Source: Symsagittifera roscoffensis (taxonomy: Eukaryota; Xenacoelomorpha; Acoela; Convolutidae). From it: a stretch of 64,000 nt of DNA. Below are positions 52,811 through 64,000 of the stretch, one piece after another. Location of the stretch: contig NC_087062.1 of NCBI RefSeq assembly GCF_963678635.1, positions 34,996,052-35,060,051 of the forward strand, in the 5' to 3' direction. The notes beneath the pieces were generated by a model. It worked only from the letters and a program-made list of their open reading frames with translations. It searched no databases and was not told the DNA's origin. The stretch's first letter is position 1, and each line of letters begins with the position of its first letter. A program made the translations under genes and the position numbers.

Positions 52811-53015
52811 TTTTTGGAAAAAATATTTTTCGAGAGAAGTGAAAAAATCTTGCAAAGCGTCTTAAAAAAATAAAAAGCTGATTCCAATAACTTTTCACAA
52901 TACCCGTTCTTTTCAAACAGGAATATATTTTGATAGCACCTTTTTAAATTACTAACCATAAATGATACAATTAGATGATAGAAAACTAATTCAACAATAT
53001 ATAAATAGGCAATGC

Positions 53016-56000
53016 TTACCCAGAAAAGGATATAAAATGAAATCTATTTCTATCAAGAAAACTATTTATTTCCACGTCACATTTCTGTTTCTCAGCTTCT
53101 GACAAGCTAAGTTCCATCAGACTATGCTCCAAAATTTTATCATCACTCAACTCCATGTAGCTAGCAAGCAATCTTCGGACCAATTCGATGTCCGCATACG
53201 TGATAGCTAATTCAGGCCCGTTCGTTTGAATAATTTTAACTAGCTGTCCGATAACTAGGCCAAAAAGCGACTTGACAGAAGAAGGGTGGATTGTCTTCAG
53301 GTAGCCGAAAACACGAACCAAGTGATGCAAGAAAAGGCGACATAGCTTTGTTATTTTAACATGGTCAACGATATCTTCAAAATCATTCGACTTCGCAACA
53401 TCCAATAGATTATTTTCCACAGCAATGGTCTGAAACAACTGATAAGCGCTCTGTGCAAACATCACTCGAGTTGACATGAAAATCTCACTGTACCGCGTCA
53501 CGCAGATATCCGAAATTTCTTTGACCGGTAGATTCGGATAATTTTCTTTCGCAAACTCGCCTTGTGCGAATGCCGACAAAACTGCTACATTTCTCATAAT
53601 CACTATCAGAATCATTTCAATTTTTAGTGCCGAGAAACACGAAACGGTCGTGATGTTGGACTTAGCGTTTACTCGAGTTATGAAAGCTTCGCTCATGAAA
53701 TCTTCAGTCATGACTATTGCATAATATTTCTCTGCAATCAGAGCGAAAAACTGGCAGAGTAGCTGAGTAAACTGAGCTCGTTCTTCGCTCGATATTGACT
53801 GCCACAAACTGCTCTCTAGATTTTCATCCACCGCTGTGTTGATCTGATCGATGAATGCGAGATATTGCTGCATTGATTCGACAATCTTCGCAAGACTTAC
53901 AGACTCGAAGCCAGAGTCAGTTATTTTGAACTGCCAAGCTTCCCTAAAACAAAGTTCCAGATTTACTGAAAAATCAAGGTGAAAGACTCGTCTAAAACAG
54001 TAACAAGAATAACCGTTTGCTGAGCATGAAGCACAAAAGGTTCGATCATTTTTGTGATAAAGCCTATTTGCAGTGATTTAGTTGAGAACTTATTGTTCAG
54101 ATCACTCTTTAAGGAATTTTGACCGATTGATGGAAAACATTTAACCAATCAGAAACATTCGACGTTTCTATTGGCTAAATGATTTTTGCACAAAACCGAA
54201 GTCAATTTTAACGAAAAATGGTTTATAGTAGCACAGCAAAGTTTTGCTGTACAATTAGTGTCGATATACAATATAAATTTTTTATTTTATTTCCAATTTT
54301 CTTAAAACTAGTTTCAGGTTTTTTCCAATACCCGAATGTGATTTGGCAATATTTGAAATTACTTGTACCTGCTTATTTTCTAATCTGTCAGAAATCATGT
54401 TAATGGCCTGGGTTTATTCGTTTTCTTTCTGATTGGCTGAATATAACTGAATTTTTTTTTTCAACATTTGGACCCTCCATCTTGAGGGACGCCACCTATT
54501 TTGCCTCGTTATAGGTAGACTAAATTGACTACGTTTATCGACTCTTTAAAACATGAATATATGAGAAACATGAGTGACCTCGAGCGAGAAATCTTCATCA
54601 AATAAGTAAATTTGCCTTTACAAGATAGCTCTGGTTTTATTGAAGAAGTAAGTACATTTTTATTCGAGAAGAAATTGACATCAAGGCACGTCTGGGCACC
54701 TGATGACTCATTTGAACTGTTTCAACTTAATAGGCTAACCAGTTAATCTCGAAACCTAAGTCAAACAGGTGGAGTAAATTACCGACACTAATATAGCTGA
54801 GGTATTTTTATGCATACATTCTGAAGGTAGATCTTTTGGGCGTAGATATGACAAAAAAGTCAGTTTATCCGCAATACCCAATGTTAAAGACATTTTTCAA
54901 AAATTAGAACGGCTCTTAACTAAAACTAACTGAACCAAAAAGCATTTTTGAAATCGATTAGATGACAAAACAATAAACAGGACACCATCTTACTGAGATG
55001 CTCAGCTGCTTGGTTACCTACCCTCGTAATATGAATTTCCAACTAATGTACCAGCGCAAACAAATTTACTCACCGAAGAGTAGGTCATCTACATAGCTAC
55101 TGGCATTTTACCAGTGAACAGGCGCATATTTAAATATATTTCTGTTTCACTTCGCAAACTTGATTTTTAGTCAACTGATGTGCAACTATCCCTAAAACTT
55201 TCCGAGACTAATCAGTCAACAAACTCTTTTTATATATATACAAACTCGATTTATATATTAAAGGATATATCAGCTTGATTTGGAAAATATATTTAGGTTA
55301 CATTGTAATGCTTTCTAATTTCACTGACTCCTGGTTTAAAGTTGGCAAACTTTTTGAAGGAACAAGGCTCAAGAACAGGAAACGAAAAACCAAGGCAACA
55401 AAATTGCCCGCTTCAAATTCGCTGAACACACTTAGGCCAAACTTAGGCTCTATACATATGGAAGCATTCGCGTCTCCTATAAACTGGTTTAAATTCAACA
55501 AAAAATACGAAAAAAGAATTTCATTAATTGCATCTGAAAATTTATTCAAAAAAGCATCTATTTGAGGCCCCAAATTTAAGTTCATCTTTTCGCGCTTCGC
55601 AAATACCAGCTAGACATATCGGACGGGAGCGTTAAAGTACAAGAAAAAACTAAACTAAATATCTTTGAAACTGAGCCCTCTACGTGATTCGAACTCGCGC
55701 CGTTGCAGAGTCTAATGCCCTTCAGCTTCCGCCTTGATGTCTTCAAACACTAGCCAATAAAAAAGCGGACACAATAACAACGCATTCTACTCAAAAGCTA
55801 ATGCTCAAATGTTATGCAGCAAAAGTACCATCAATTTGAGCACTTATTTATGCGAGTTGGGTTGAAAAAATTTGGGTTGGGTTGCAACTTATGCAGCAAA
55901 AGTGCAATCAATTTGAGCACTTATTTATGCGAGTTGGGTTGAAAAAATTGAACTCTAAGTTTGCTGGTGTAGCTATGTGCTTGTGTTCATTTTGTGGTTT

Positions 56001-59000
56001 TATTAAACATATTTGTTTCAATGTGTCGTCCGCAAAAGAAAAACATCGTTAAATTTGCAGAAAAACTGGTTTAAACTACTCGGTTAAGAACTTCAATCAA
56101 AACTTGAAAACGATAAATAGGTGATTAATTTTGAATAAATTGTCTATCTTTTAATAGTGCTTCCAGTCGGCAATTGCATATTAATAGCATACCTTTCAAA
56201 ATTGCAGGATCATGCAAATATCTAGGCGTTTACGCCTAGCAATTAAAGTGATGCTTGTCATTTAAACATCACTTTAATTGCATACGATCTAAGCTAAGTA
56301 AACAAGGTGGCATTGTTTCGAAAATGCACCATTATGTTACCAAAAGCGTAATGATTGAATATGATGACTTTAACATCCAGCCCGTTTTGCGATATGAAAT
56401 ATTGGTGTATGGTTGCACTTCTTACACAAACCATTAATTAAAAACCTCTTTTTAAAAACCAAAAAGAAAATTATTTGATTGATTTTCTTCAAAAGAAAAT
56501 ATGAAAGCATTCGTCAAGTTTTTAACAGAAGCGAAGTTGCACTTCGCATACACGAGCAAAAATATGAAAAAAAACGCTACTGGGAAAACTGAATGAGTAC
56601 AACTTTGAGTTTACAGAATTTCTTGAGTGACGCAAGCCAAATAATAACTCTATATAACACGCCAATTAATAACTCTATATAATTGCTAAAAGACGCAAGC
56701 CAATTATGACGCATTAGCAGTACCAGTCAATTTGAAAAAAATTACAACTAGGAAGTTTGAACTAGGAAGAGGATTCGAACCAAGCAGACGCATTTTAACT
56801 AGTGTACGAAAAAGTGCACTACAAACATCCGACCCTGTTCAGTTCGAATCCTCTTATTTTGTTGCGGGTCTCCTTCCCTACCTCTACGCTACAGATTCAT
56901 GATACCTTGAAGCTAAAGCGCTATTTGTAATATAAAAGTCTGTGTTCAAATCCTTAGCATTCACTGTACTTAATAATTGGTTATTGATCAAAATGAGCAC
57001 TTTCAAAACGAACACATTTTGTCGCAACAAATTTGCTTTGCAATAATACTTGCGACTTTGGTTGGAAAAGAAGAAGAGTTCATACTACAACACAAGCTTT
57101 GCTTGTCTAATAATGAAAACTTTTTAACAGTCTACGAGTTACATGTTTAAGAAATTTTCAGACTAGAGGCCTGCTGGAGCTGGAAAAACCTGTTTGATAA
57201 TTTTTGAAATTTTTGTATTGATGCGGAAGGACAAGGGCAATTTCAAAAATAGACCATTACCAAAGTAAAGTAAATCCCAATATAATGACTTCAAAATCTG
57301 TTAATTTAGCCAATTTCTTAAAAAGTGAAGTAATTAAAAGAGCTTGTTAGGATGAAAGATGTTTAAAACGTAGCTATTAGATTTGAATGGGTAGTTTTCG
57401 AGAGAAATAAAACAAATTAAAAAAAACGGTAAAAACCGAGAATTTGACTTTTCCGGGGGTCACAAATTTTTGTATTCAAAAATTGGGCGTAACCAGGCAC
57501 AAGCAGGCGAAACTCACACAACCCGTTCTACCCACTTAAACCAAAACCTCAGATTTGGGAGGGTAGTTTTCGAGAAAAGTCGAAAAGGTAGGGGAGGGTA
57601 GTTTTCGAGTTTAAAAAAAGATAAAAAAATCGAAAAATTCGACTTTTCCGAGGGTCATTAATTTTTGTGTTAAAATTTTTTTGGGCGTAACCACTTGGGA
57701 GCTTCTCACAGCCCGTACTTTCGATGGAAACTAAAATCTCAGATTTGCGAGGGACGTTTTTGAGATAAGTCAAAAGTTTCAAAAAAACGGTCAAAAATTC
57801 GACTTTTCCGAGGGTAAAAAATTTTTGTGTAAAAAAAAACAATTGGGCGTAGCCGCTATGCAGGGGAGCTTCACACAAGTGGTCATAACCGTTGAACCCA
57901 ATATCTCAGATTTGGAAGAGTAGTTTTTGAGAAAATAAAGAACCCAAAAATTTGGGTCAAAATTCCCTCCACACACTTTTTCGAAAGCTGTAGAAAGTGG
58001 GGTAAGATTTTAAAAAAGACTAGGGGATTATGCAGGCACACATGGGAGTGTCTAAAAAAACAAAACAAAATTAAAAAAAACCAAATCCCATACATTTTCT
58101 TAATACCTATTTTAATCAAACAGGAATTTGGCTTGCAGTTAATATCGGGATTACATTCAGGTTCAAGCTGCGCATCGATATGTAGAATGATTTTTCTTCA
58201 AAGAAATTGAAAAAAGCATGTAAGAATACATTTCTAAAAAAAATGTCAAATTCTTGGAAAATCTCCAATTTCGTAATTCATTCGATATAACGGGCAGTGC
58301 TTTGTAACCCAAGTAGAAAACGGGGCATCATTAGAAGAAGCCTTGAACAACATAGTGGGCAGTATAGGAGAACAGAATGAACAGATGTCCATAAGAATGA
58401 GTGAACTAGAAAGAGCAGTCCACGTTGAAAGAGAAAGTCTGCGGGAAGAAATAAACCGCAATAGACAAGAAGTTGGTAGCTGTCCCCTCACTGTTTCTAG
58501 TTTTTCATGATATAATTTTCGTTCTGAATATTTACCATTAACAAGAAATAGATTCTTCTTTTTCAAAATGAACAATCACGCTTTCGATTGACTGGCTCGA
58601 TTTCGTGCACTCAGTTGCGTTTACTCAATTTTATCTAATTCACAATAAATTTGTAAAAAAACGAAATGCAATCGAGTGTAATAACCTCACAAAAATTTCG
58701 TTTTTATACAAAGTTAGTTTAGCTTGCAGTGTTTCTTTTCGCGCAGGGAAACCCTTACCATAACATGAAATTTCTGAGGGTAATTTTTGTTCCGACCACG
58801 ATAATGTTCTGACCGCAATTAATTAAAAATAACAAGCTAGCAACACACCTCCGATGCTTTGCATTTTCGAACTCATACAAATAACCGCAAATTTTAGAAA
58901 AAAGATTTGCAAGTTTTGCAAAAATAGGGTTGGTAATTTCAAATTTTGTTCAGTTTTTTCTTTTCAAGTTTTTCTAAATTCAAATTTTGAGAAACCAAAA

Positions 59001-61793
59001 AAAAATTTTTTTATATAAGTTCTTTGAAAAGTTGACAAAAAAGTCACATCTCAAAAGTAAAAGCATTTGATCAGTCGCATTTGGACGCAAGATTGGCAAC
59101 TCCTGAGAGTATTCTCATAGCATCCAACTACAGGGTAGGGAATTTCAAATTTTGAGAAACGTTTTAAAATGAAGTTTTCTAAAAATTTGAAAAACTATAG
59201 AAACGTCATATCTCGAAAACTACAAAAAATTGAGCAGTCATATTCGAAGGCAAGACTCTCAATTCCTGGGAGTAATCTGACAGAGCCTCAAAATAGAAAT
59301 GTGAATTGTATATTTTGTGATTTTTTATATGTAAGTTCTTAGAACAATAAAAAAAGACAGAAAAATATCTCGAAAGCTAAGAGCATTCAAGCAGTCGCAT
59401 CTGGACGCGAGATTTTCAACTTGGAACACGTGAGTGCACCCTAGCAGTACCCAACTACAAGGTTGGGGAATTTCAAATCTTTTGAATTCTTAAAATCCAA
59501 GTTTTCTTTAAAATGAAAAAGAAATCATGAAACACGTCATATCTCGAAAACAACAAAGACTTCAGCAGTCATATTTTAAGGCACGAGTTGCAATTCCTGA
59601 AAGTACTCAACTACAGGGTTGAGAATTCCAAGGTTTGTGATTATTTTTTAACTTCAGTTTTTTCTGAACATTTTTGTCGTATCTCGTTGACTAAAAAATC
59701 GTCGTATCTCGTTGAGTAAAAGGATTTGGGTGTTCAAAATTGGAGTCCAAAATCGCAACTTCTGGTTAAACCCTTGCAGTGTCCTAACATTATTGTGTTA
59801 AAATTTTCAAAATTGACGAAATACTCCTTGAAATCAAACAGGAAAATCGAAAGAAAGTTGTAGCTTAAACGTGAAAAATTCTTTCGTTAAACATGCAAAA
59901 AAAATACGTTGAAAAAACTTAAGCATGGCGAAATAGTGAAGCCCGCATTTTAATATTTAAAAGAGTGGCGTGATATATTGAGGGTATAATCTGATAACCC
60001 TGATCTTAAACATTCAAAATGCGCTAAAATACTCACTCGAACTCTTCCATTTGAGCAGTCGCATTCTGTAGCACCTTTACAAAGCAGTACTTCCTCATTC
60101 TGATCAGCTGGGCCGCTAGCACTTCCAACACTTCGCCAGGAGTGCCCGACTGTCCGAAAAAGCCAACCACACCTCGCATCTCCCCCACAAACGTCATCAT
60201 GTGTTCATTAGAACCTTCGCCTCCCTCATCGACCCAGGGATCTCCCAGTTCAAACGTCGAATCTAGCGCTTTGTTCACGTGATTGATAAACAACCTCGTC
60301 ATATTTGTACACATGGACACAAAGGTTTGAAGATTTTCGGGCAAATTTCTCATCAAAGCTTCAGGTTCTGATCCCACGGCGTAGTACCGAGGGTATTTGG
60401 CATTTGATTTTGATGTTTTAGTGCGCCCACTTAACCTATATGCCTCTCCCATTTCTAGCAAAAGTTTCATATTAACTTTGAAGAGTTCGCTGATTTCTTT
60501 GACGAACACTATTTTGATTGGATCGTTCACAGTAATTTCGACTGTTAGTCTGAAACAAAACACCATGAAATGAAAAGTTGGAAAAATAATCCCGTGTCAT
60601 CTGCCCTGTTTTTCGAAAAAAAAAATCATTATCAAATAAAACTGAATCAGAAATAACTGCCTTTGCTCAACTTGTTTTTATTAAGCCTGTCTGTTCATAA
60701 TGAAAAAGTCTACATACCGATTGTTCTCGAAATCAGAGTAAGCTTCTCTGCATTTGTTCAACAACGTTCCTACAAGCTCGCCCATTTTCAAAATCGCTTG
60801 CCAGGCAGGATCCTCTTTAGAACTTAAGCCCAGTTTAACCAAGAAATCAACCATTCGCACCTGGAAATCCAGGGAATTTGGCATATCCATGAGCTGTTCA
60901 TTGATACGATCCTTTACTTTCGAGATCTGCTCATTAATTTGATGCTTCAAAGTTTCGAAAACAGGGTGATCGTCGTTTCGCTCCAACAAAACAGTAGCAT
61001 GCTCAAAATCTTTAATAATCAAATCGTACCGATCCAGATCCACATTAGCCAGGATAGTTTTAGGCAAACTGAACAAAAAGTTGTATCGGCTCAACACATT
61101 GAGCGCATTTCGCATTGAGTCACTTTCGTCTTTTCTTTGCAGTACATCCGAGAACAAGTTTTGAGTTTCCAGATTTACTTTTTTAACATTTTCACATAAC
61201 TTGGCCATTTTGTCCGAAGTCAAATACTGGTCGTCTTTAATAGGCCGCGACAAACTTTGAATGATGTCATTACATTCTACAATTTGGCTCATATTTTTCT
61301 TCAAATGTTCAACTGGTCCTTTCTGCTGCTTGTCAATCAACCCATTCAAAAGAGTTTGTCCTTGCTTCAACTGCTCTAGTTTCGTACTTGCATGGTTCTG
61401 CAGAATATAGAACACTGGATCAAAATCTTCGCTTTTAACATCACCTGAACTCTCAGTAGCATGTGGCAACATTTTCTGTAGCTGGCTGATAGATGACCGT
61501 TCGGTCATATTGAGGTCATCGTATAGACATAGGAGATCACGTTCTTTTTGCACTACAGGAGTATCAACCACAGTCTCTTTAGTCCGGCCGAACCTGATGA
61601 CGAACTTATCATCGCCCTCCCAGTACTTCGACTGCAACCCACTACCATCCTTGGGCGGGTGGGCAGTAAATTGAGGACCCTAAACAGTTGTACTGAACAT
61701 TGACGACGTTCAATATATTCAATCATGTATCTCACAGAAAAATAGTTAAATACACTTTAGTAATTTCCAAAATTTTATTAAACTTACGTTCAT
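53016..61793 (-). CDS. EXOC2: Exocyst complex component SEC5 (EXOC2), four recognised coding exons
   Basis: Exons are 61793-61788 (ATG AAC), 61679-60718, 60549-60037 and 53943-53016. Phases match at each junction (donors GTAAGT, GTATGT, GTGAGT; acceptors GTTTAG, GTTTCAG, GTTTTAG). Characteristic SEC5 segments are NHASTKLEQLKQG, LFSDVLQRKDESDSMRNALN then RYNFLFSLP, and DPAWQAILKMGELVGTLLNK. The later exons are helical and fit the CATCHR rod. SEC5 is a subunit of the exocyst, which tethers secretory vesicles at the plasma membrane. About 800 residues are seen (human 924). The model starts MNGPQFTAHPP and has no N-terminal IPT/TIG domain, the Ral-binding module of vertebrate and fly SEC5. The last exon ends either at the stop at 53016 or at an overlapping strong GTAAGC donor leading to an unseen exon. 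Confidence 0.9.
55670..55750 (-). repeat. tRNA-like relic
   Basis: The minus strand has GGGCATTAGACTCTGCAACG followed by GCGCGAGTTCGAATCACG, an anticodon-arm-like stretch and an intact B box. The A box is poor. Probably a SINE. Confidence 0.45.
55812..55947. repeat. 77-bp period tandem duplication
   Basis: TTATGCAGCAAAAGT.C.ATCA then ATTTGAGCACTTATTTATGC and GAGTTGGGTTGAAAAAATT occur from 55812 and again from 55889, with two differences and a GGGTTGGGTTGCAAC spacer. Confidence 0.85.
56760..56850. repeat. Inverted pair of tRNA B-box-like ends
   Basis: AGAGGATTCGAACC at 56769 and its complement GTTCGAATCCTCTT at 56837 face each other about 55 bases apart. The minus strand reads ATGCGTCTGCTTGGTTCGAA then TCCTCTTCC, a convincing B box with tRNA-like context. 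Either a head-to-head SINE pair or a hairpin. Confidence 0.5.
57165..58055 (+). repeat. Composite ~165-bp-module repeat, copy D
   Basis: A truncated head (GGCCTGCTGGAGCTGG, CCTGTTTGATAATTTTTG) precedes modules starting near 57485, 57682 and 57845 (GGGCGTAACC or GGGCGTAGCCGC). Each has CTCAGATTTG.(G/A)AGGGTAG and GACTTTTCCGAGGGT. The cap CACACACTTTTTCGAAAGCT with GTAGAAAGTGGGGTAAG and ATTATGCAGGCACACATGG follows at 57970-58045. Confidence 0.75.
58920..59770. repeat. Five-unit diverged satellite, ~165-bp period
   Basis: Units carry, in order, (A)CGTCATATCTCGAAAAC, AGCAGTC(A/G)(T/C)AT.T(T/G)GA(A/C)G, CAA(T/C)TCCTG.GAGTA, and CAACTACAGGGT(T/A)GGGAAT followed by TTCAAATTTTG. Anchors fall near 59040, 59205, 59365, 59535 and 59700. 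The unit is unrelated in sequence to the composite module but has a similar length. Confidence 0.75.
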
Positions 61794-62979
61794 TCTCGAT
61801 TAAAGATTTCAAAAAAATTCGGCGAAATATGTTCAATTTATACTTCGACTACATGCAACTCGACTGAAAATTTTGAAGGATCTCATGGTGCATGTGCATG
61901 CCCCCAATTCATCTGACTTAGGAGGGCGCCATCAGCTGGTCATTTCTAGCAACAATGTACTTCAATACTTATTTTTATGCTACATGGATGCGTCACAGAA
62001 ATCTTAAGCCCTCCGTTCTTTTTGCTGTGTGCAAAAAAAAGGTGACAAAAAGACATTTTACAGGGCCTCTTAGAACGGGCTGCAAAGTTCCACTTACTTT
62101 ACAGTGAATGGAATCTATATTTTTAACAATTTAATACAGAGGCAAGGCTGAGCTGCGCACCACTTTGGATACCAAACCAATATAACTTTGCAGCATAGCA
62201 GGCAAAAAGTAAAATGGGAACCATAAATTAAAAAAATGGCAGAAAGTAAAACGGAAACCATTAATCCGAAAAAAACTATATAAATATTTAACTAATTCGA
62301 GAGTTGAAAAATGGTCAAAAGGAATATAATATACATACATATCAGGTTAGAGCTATATGAATTAACGAAGTGAGAAAACGGGATCAAACGGTGTTCCCTT
62401 ACCGCGTTACCTCCCGGACAATTCGGAATGAACCTGAATTGGTAAGGAATCTGAAAGTTGTTAATGTTCAATACAAAAAGCAAGATAAATTTCTTGCAGA
62501 ATTTTAATAAAAGTTGTTAACGATAAAAGTGGTTTAATTCCATAATACTAGACACCTGCTCTCGCAAGTGTAAAAATCCACTTACCAAACTGAGAATCGA
62601 TAGTGTTTTTTTCGGATCATTTCCTCTTTCGTAACTCAAGAGCGCTATTTGTCTAACTTTTAGCAAATGGACTTAAACTGAACTCATAAAGAGCGCAAAT
62701 AACTAATTTCTTTCATAAAACATTAATATATATGATGCACTTCTATGGCTATTAGAGCATTTCAAGACTTTTTGTAGTAGATAAGCTCAGCTATACATTG
62801 CATCAAAAAATATTGTGAGTAAATCAAGACCTGCTGTGTCGAGACATGAATAGATTTCTAGATGCAATATGAGCTGTTGCTTATCTGGTATGAGACACAA
62901 GTGAAAAAAGAGAACACAACACACGTTTGAAGAATTTTGCAAGCTTGCAAACAAATTTTTCTCTGATTTATTATTATTA
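61794..62979. other. Upstream flank of EXOC2
   Basis: Presumed promoter side of EXOC2. It holds one diverged GAGGC..GCGCACCACTT hairpin-word copy near 62138-62168 and a hairpin CACCTGC-TCTC-GCAAGTG near 62552-62570. No gene recognised. Confidence 0.4.
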
Positions 62980-64000
62980 TTATTATTATTATTAAGACTT
63001 CGCGACAAAGTCGCAGGGCGTTAACCCAAAAACTATGAAAACTAAGGATGAGTTTCCCGGCAGTTTGCACAGTCCCAAGCGAAAATCCAAGTACATGGTT
63101 TGTCTGTATCGAAGTTTGCTTCAAACCAGCTCCAGAAAAAGGCAACGAGTCTTTTCTTGAGGCCCACGTCGTCAAGAAGGTTGACGTAGGATTGGAGTTT
63201 GTTAAATAATCGCGGAGTCCTGTACCAAAAATTACCACGGCCTGTCTCGAGCTTTAGATCTGGTAGTTCGAATATCTGCTTTTCTGAATTTCTTGTTGAA
63301 TATTTTTGAATATAGGGAGTCAGGTGGTTGTTAAGTGACACATTGTATTTTTTGCTGAGAAGCTTGGAGAGCATCAAGAGGTCACTGATCTGGAAATACA
63401 TCGATAAAGGAAGAATATTGAGAGCAGAGAGACGTTGCTTGTAGTTCAACTCAGGGTATCCTAAGATCCAGTCAGACGCTCTTCGTTGCACCTGTTCGAG
63501 GCTTTTCATGTCGGCTTTTGATAGACTCCAGACGCAACAGCCATAGGAAAGAATGGGAAGTACCATTGACTTGTACATGTTCAATCTTTGGTGCCAATGG
63601 AGACGTCTAGCAGAACTTCTCTTCAACATTGAGAGCACTCGATTGGATTTGCCGCAGATATAGGTGATATGCTCGCTCCACTTCAAGCTGGTCGAGATGA
63701 TAATTCCGAGGTCTTTTTCGGACGAGACAGTTTTCAGTTCTTCGTTATACAAAATCAGAGAGCTGGGCCAGTTTTTCGTAAAGGAGAGGAGATGACACTT
63801 ATCGACGTTGAAAATCATATCGTTCAAGTCGCACCACGTTTCCAATAGTCGTAAATCTTGTTGGAGAAACGAAGAACAGCCTTTATCTCGAATTGACAAT
63901 AATTTGGTATCATCAGCGAATAAGAAGGGTAAAGACAACAAGCCATCGGTTATGTCCATCACGTAGATCAGGAACAAAAGGGGACCAAGGATGGATCCTT
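62968..64000 (-). mobile_element. Second LINE (Jockey/CR1/I-like), 3' part, cut by window edge
   Basis: The reverse transcriptase C-terminal half is open from the window edge to a stop at 63042. It contains FLFADDTKLL (YADD-type catalytic motif), EKDLGIIISTSLKWSEHI, LPILSYGCCVWSLSKAD and LEQVQRRASDWILG, which is the standard order. Only about 45 bases separate the stop from a 3' tail of TAA repeats (about 62970-62997, read TTA/ATT on plus), the tail type of several non-LTR clades. Far better preserved than the LINE at 13-17 kb, so it is probably younger. Confidence 0.9.

Larger units (their letters stand above)
53944..60036. other. 6.1-kb EXOC2 intron, repeat-rich
   Basis: Contains a 77-bp tandem duplication, tRNA-like relics, composite repeat copy D and a five-unit satellite, described separately. 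No independent gene is supported; a minus-strand 96-residue frame at 55298-55585 has no recognisable similarity. Confidence 0.5.

Noticed and set aside
55298-55585. 96-codon minus-strand frame in the EXOC2 intron as a possible extra SEC5 exon
   Set aside because: Flanking exons already join in phase without it and I see no SEC5 similarity.
49605-62570. Short CTTGC..GCAAG hairpins as proof of Helitron 3' ends
   Set aside because: The bases after the hairpins do not give CTRR and no Rep protein is present, so Helitron identity is left as a possibility only.
1-64000. CRISPR arrays, bacterial operons or riboswitches
   Set aside because: No regularly spaced short repeats with unique spacers and no bacterial gene context; spliced animal-type genes throughout.

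Overview
This is an AT-rich, intron-containing animal nuclear genome segment. The evidence is GT-AG introns joining in phase, an FKBP51/52-type co-chaperone, an exocyst SEC5 gene, TFIIB, a secreted PAN-like protein, LINE retrotransposons and a complete-length Polinton/Maverick. TFIIB and SEC5 are quite divergent from vertebrate proteins, so I suspect a fast-evolving marine invertebrate (a tunicate is one possibility), but the sequence alone does not fix the taxon.

Layout. 1-5 kb: repeats only, including a 1.4-kb inverted repeat (83-1522). 5.3-10.1 kb (minus): a four-exon gene for a secreted cysteine-containing protein. 10-13 kb: dispersed repeats, a cluster of TATAATC words and a clean hAT-type MITE with an 8-bp target duplication. 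13-17 kb (minus): a decayed CR1/Jockey-like LINE. 17937-36595: an 18.66-kb Polinton with 202/211-bp terminal inverted repeats starting AGTAGTATGC and a perfect 6-bp TGAAGG target duplication. 36.6-37.3 kb: a PIF1-type helicase relic. 38.4-40.5 kb: a threefold near-tandem repeat. 41.5-42.5 kb (minus): TFIIB. 44-53 kb: a composite repeat family with internal ~165-bp modules, within and around the FKBP gene (46571-50780, minus). 53.0-61.8 kb (minus): EXOC2/SEC5 in four recognised exons. 63-64 kb (minus): the 3' end of a second LINE with a TAA-repeat tail.

The Polinton has two divergent blocks. The left block (minus) has a small unknown gene and a protein-primed family-B DNA polymerase. The right block (plus) has unknown early ORFs, a packaging ATPase, a DDE integrase, a penton-like minor capsid protein, a basic core-like protein, a double-jelly-roll major capsid protein and an adenain-like protease, packed with start/stop overlaps of a few bases. 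About ten frameshifts or stops break many genes, so this copy is dead, yet its terminal repeats differ by only one substitution and a homopolymer length, so it is probably young. Its most unusual features are a phase-matched intron near the 3' end of the polymerase and an acidic tail of about 165 residues, carrying a SUMO-interaction-like motif, fused to the polymerase C-terminus. Host genes are intact, which argues against simple assembly error as the cause of the lesions.
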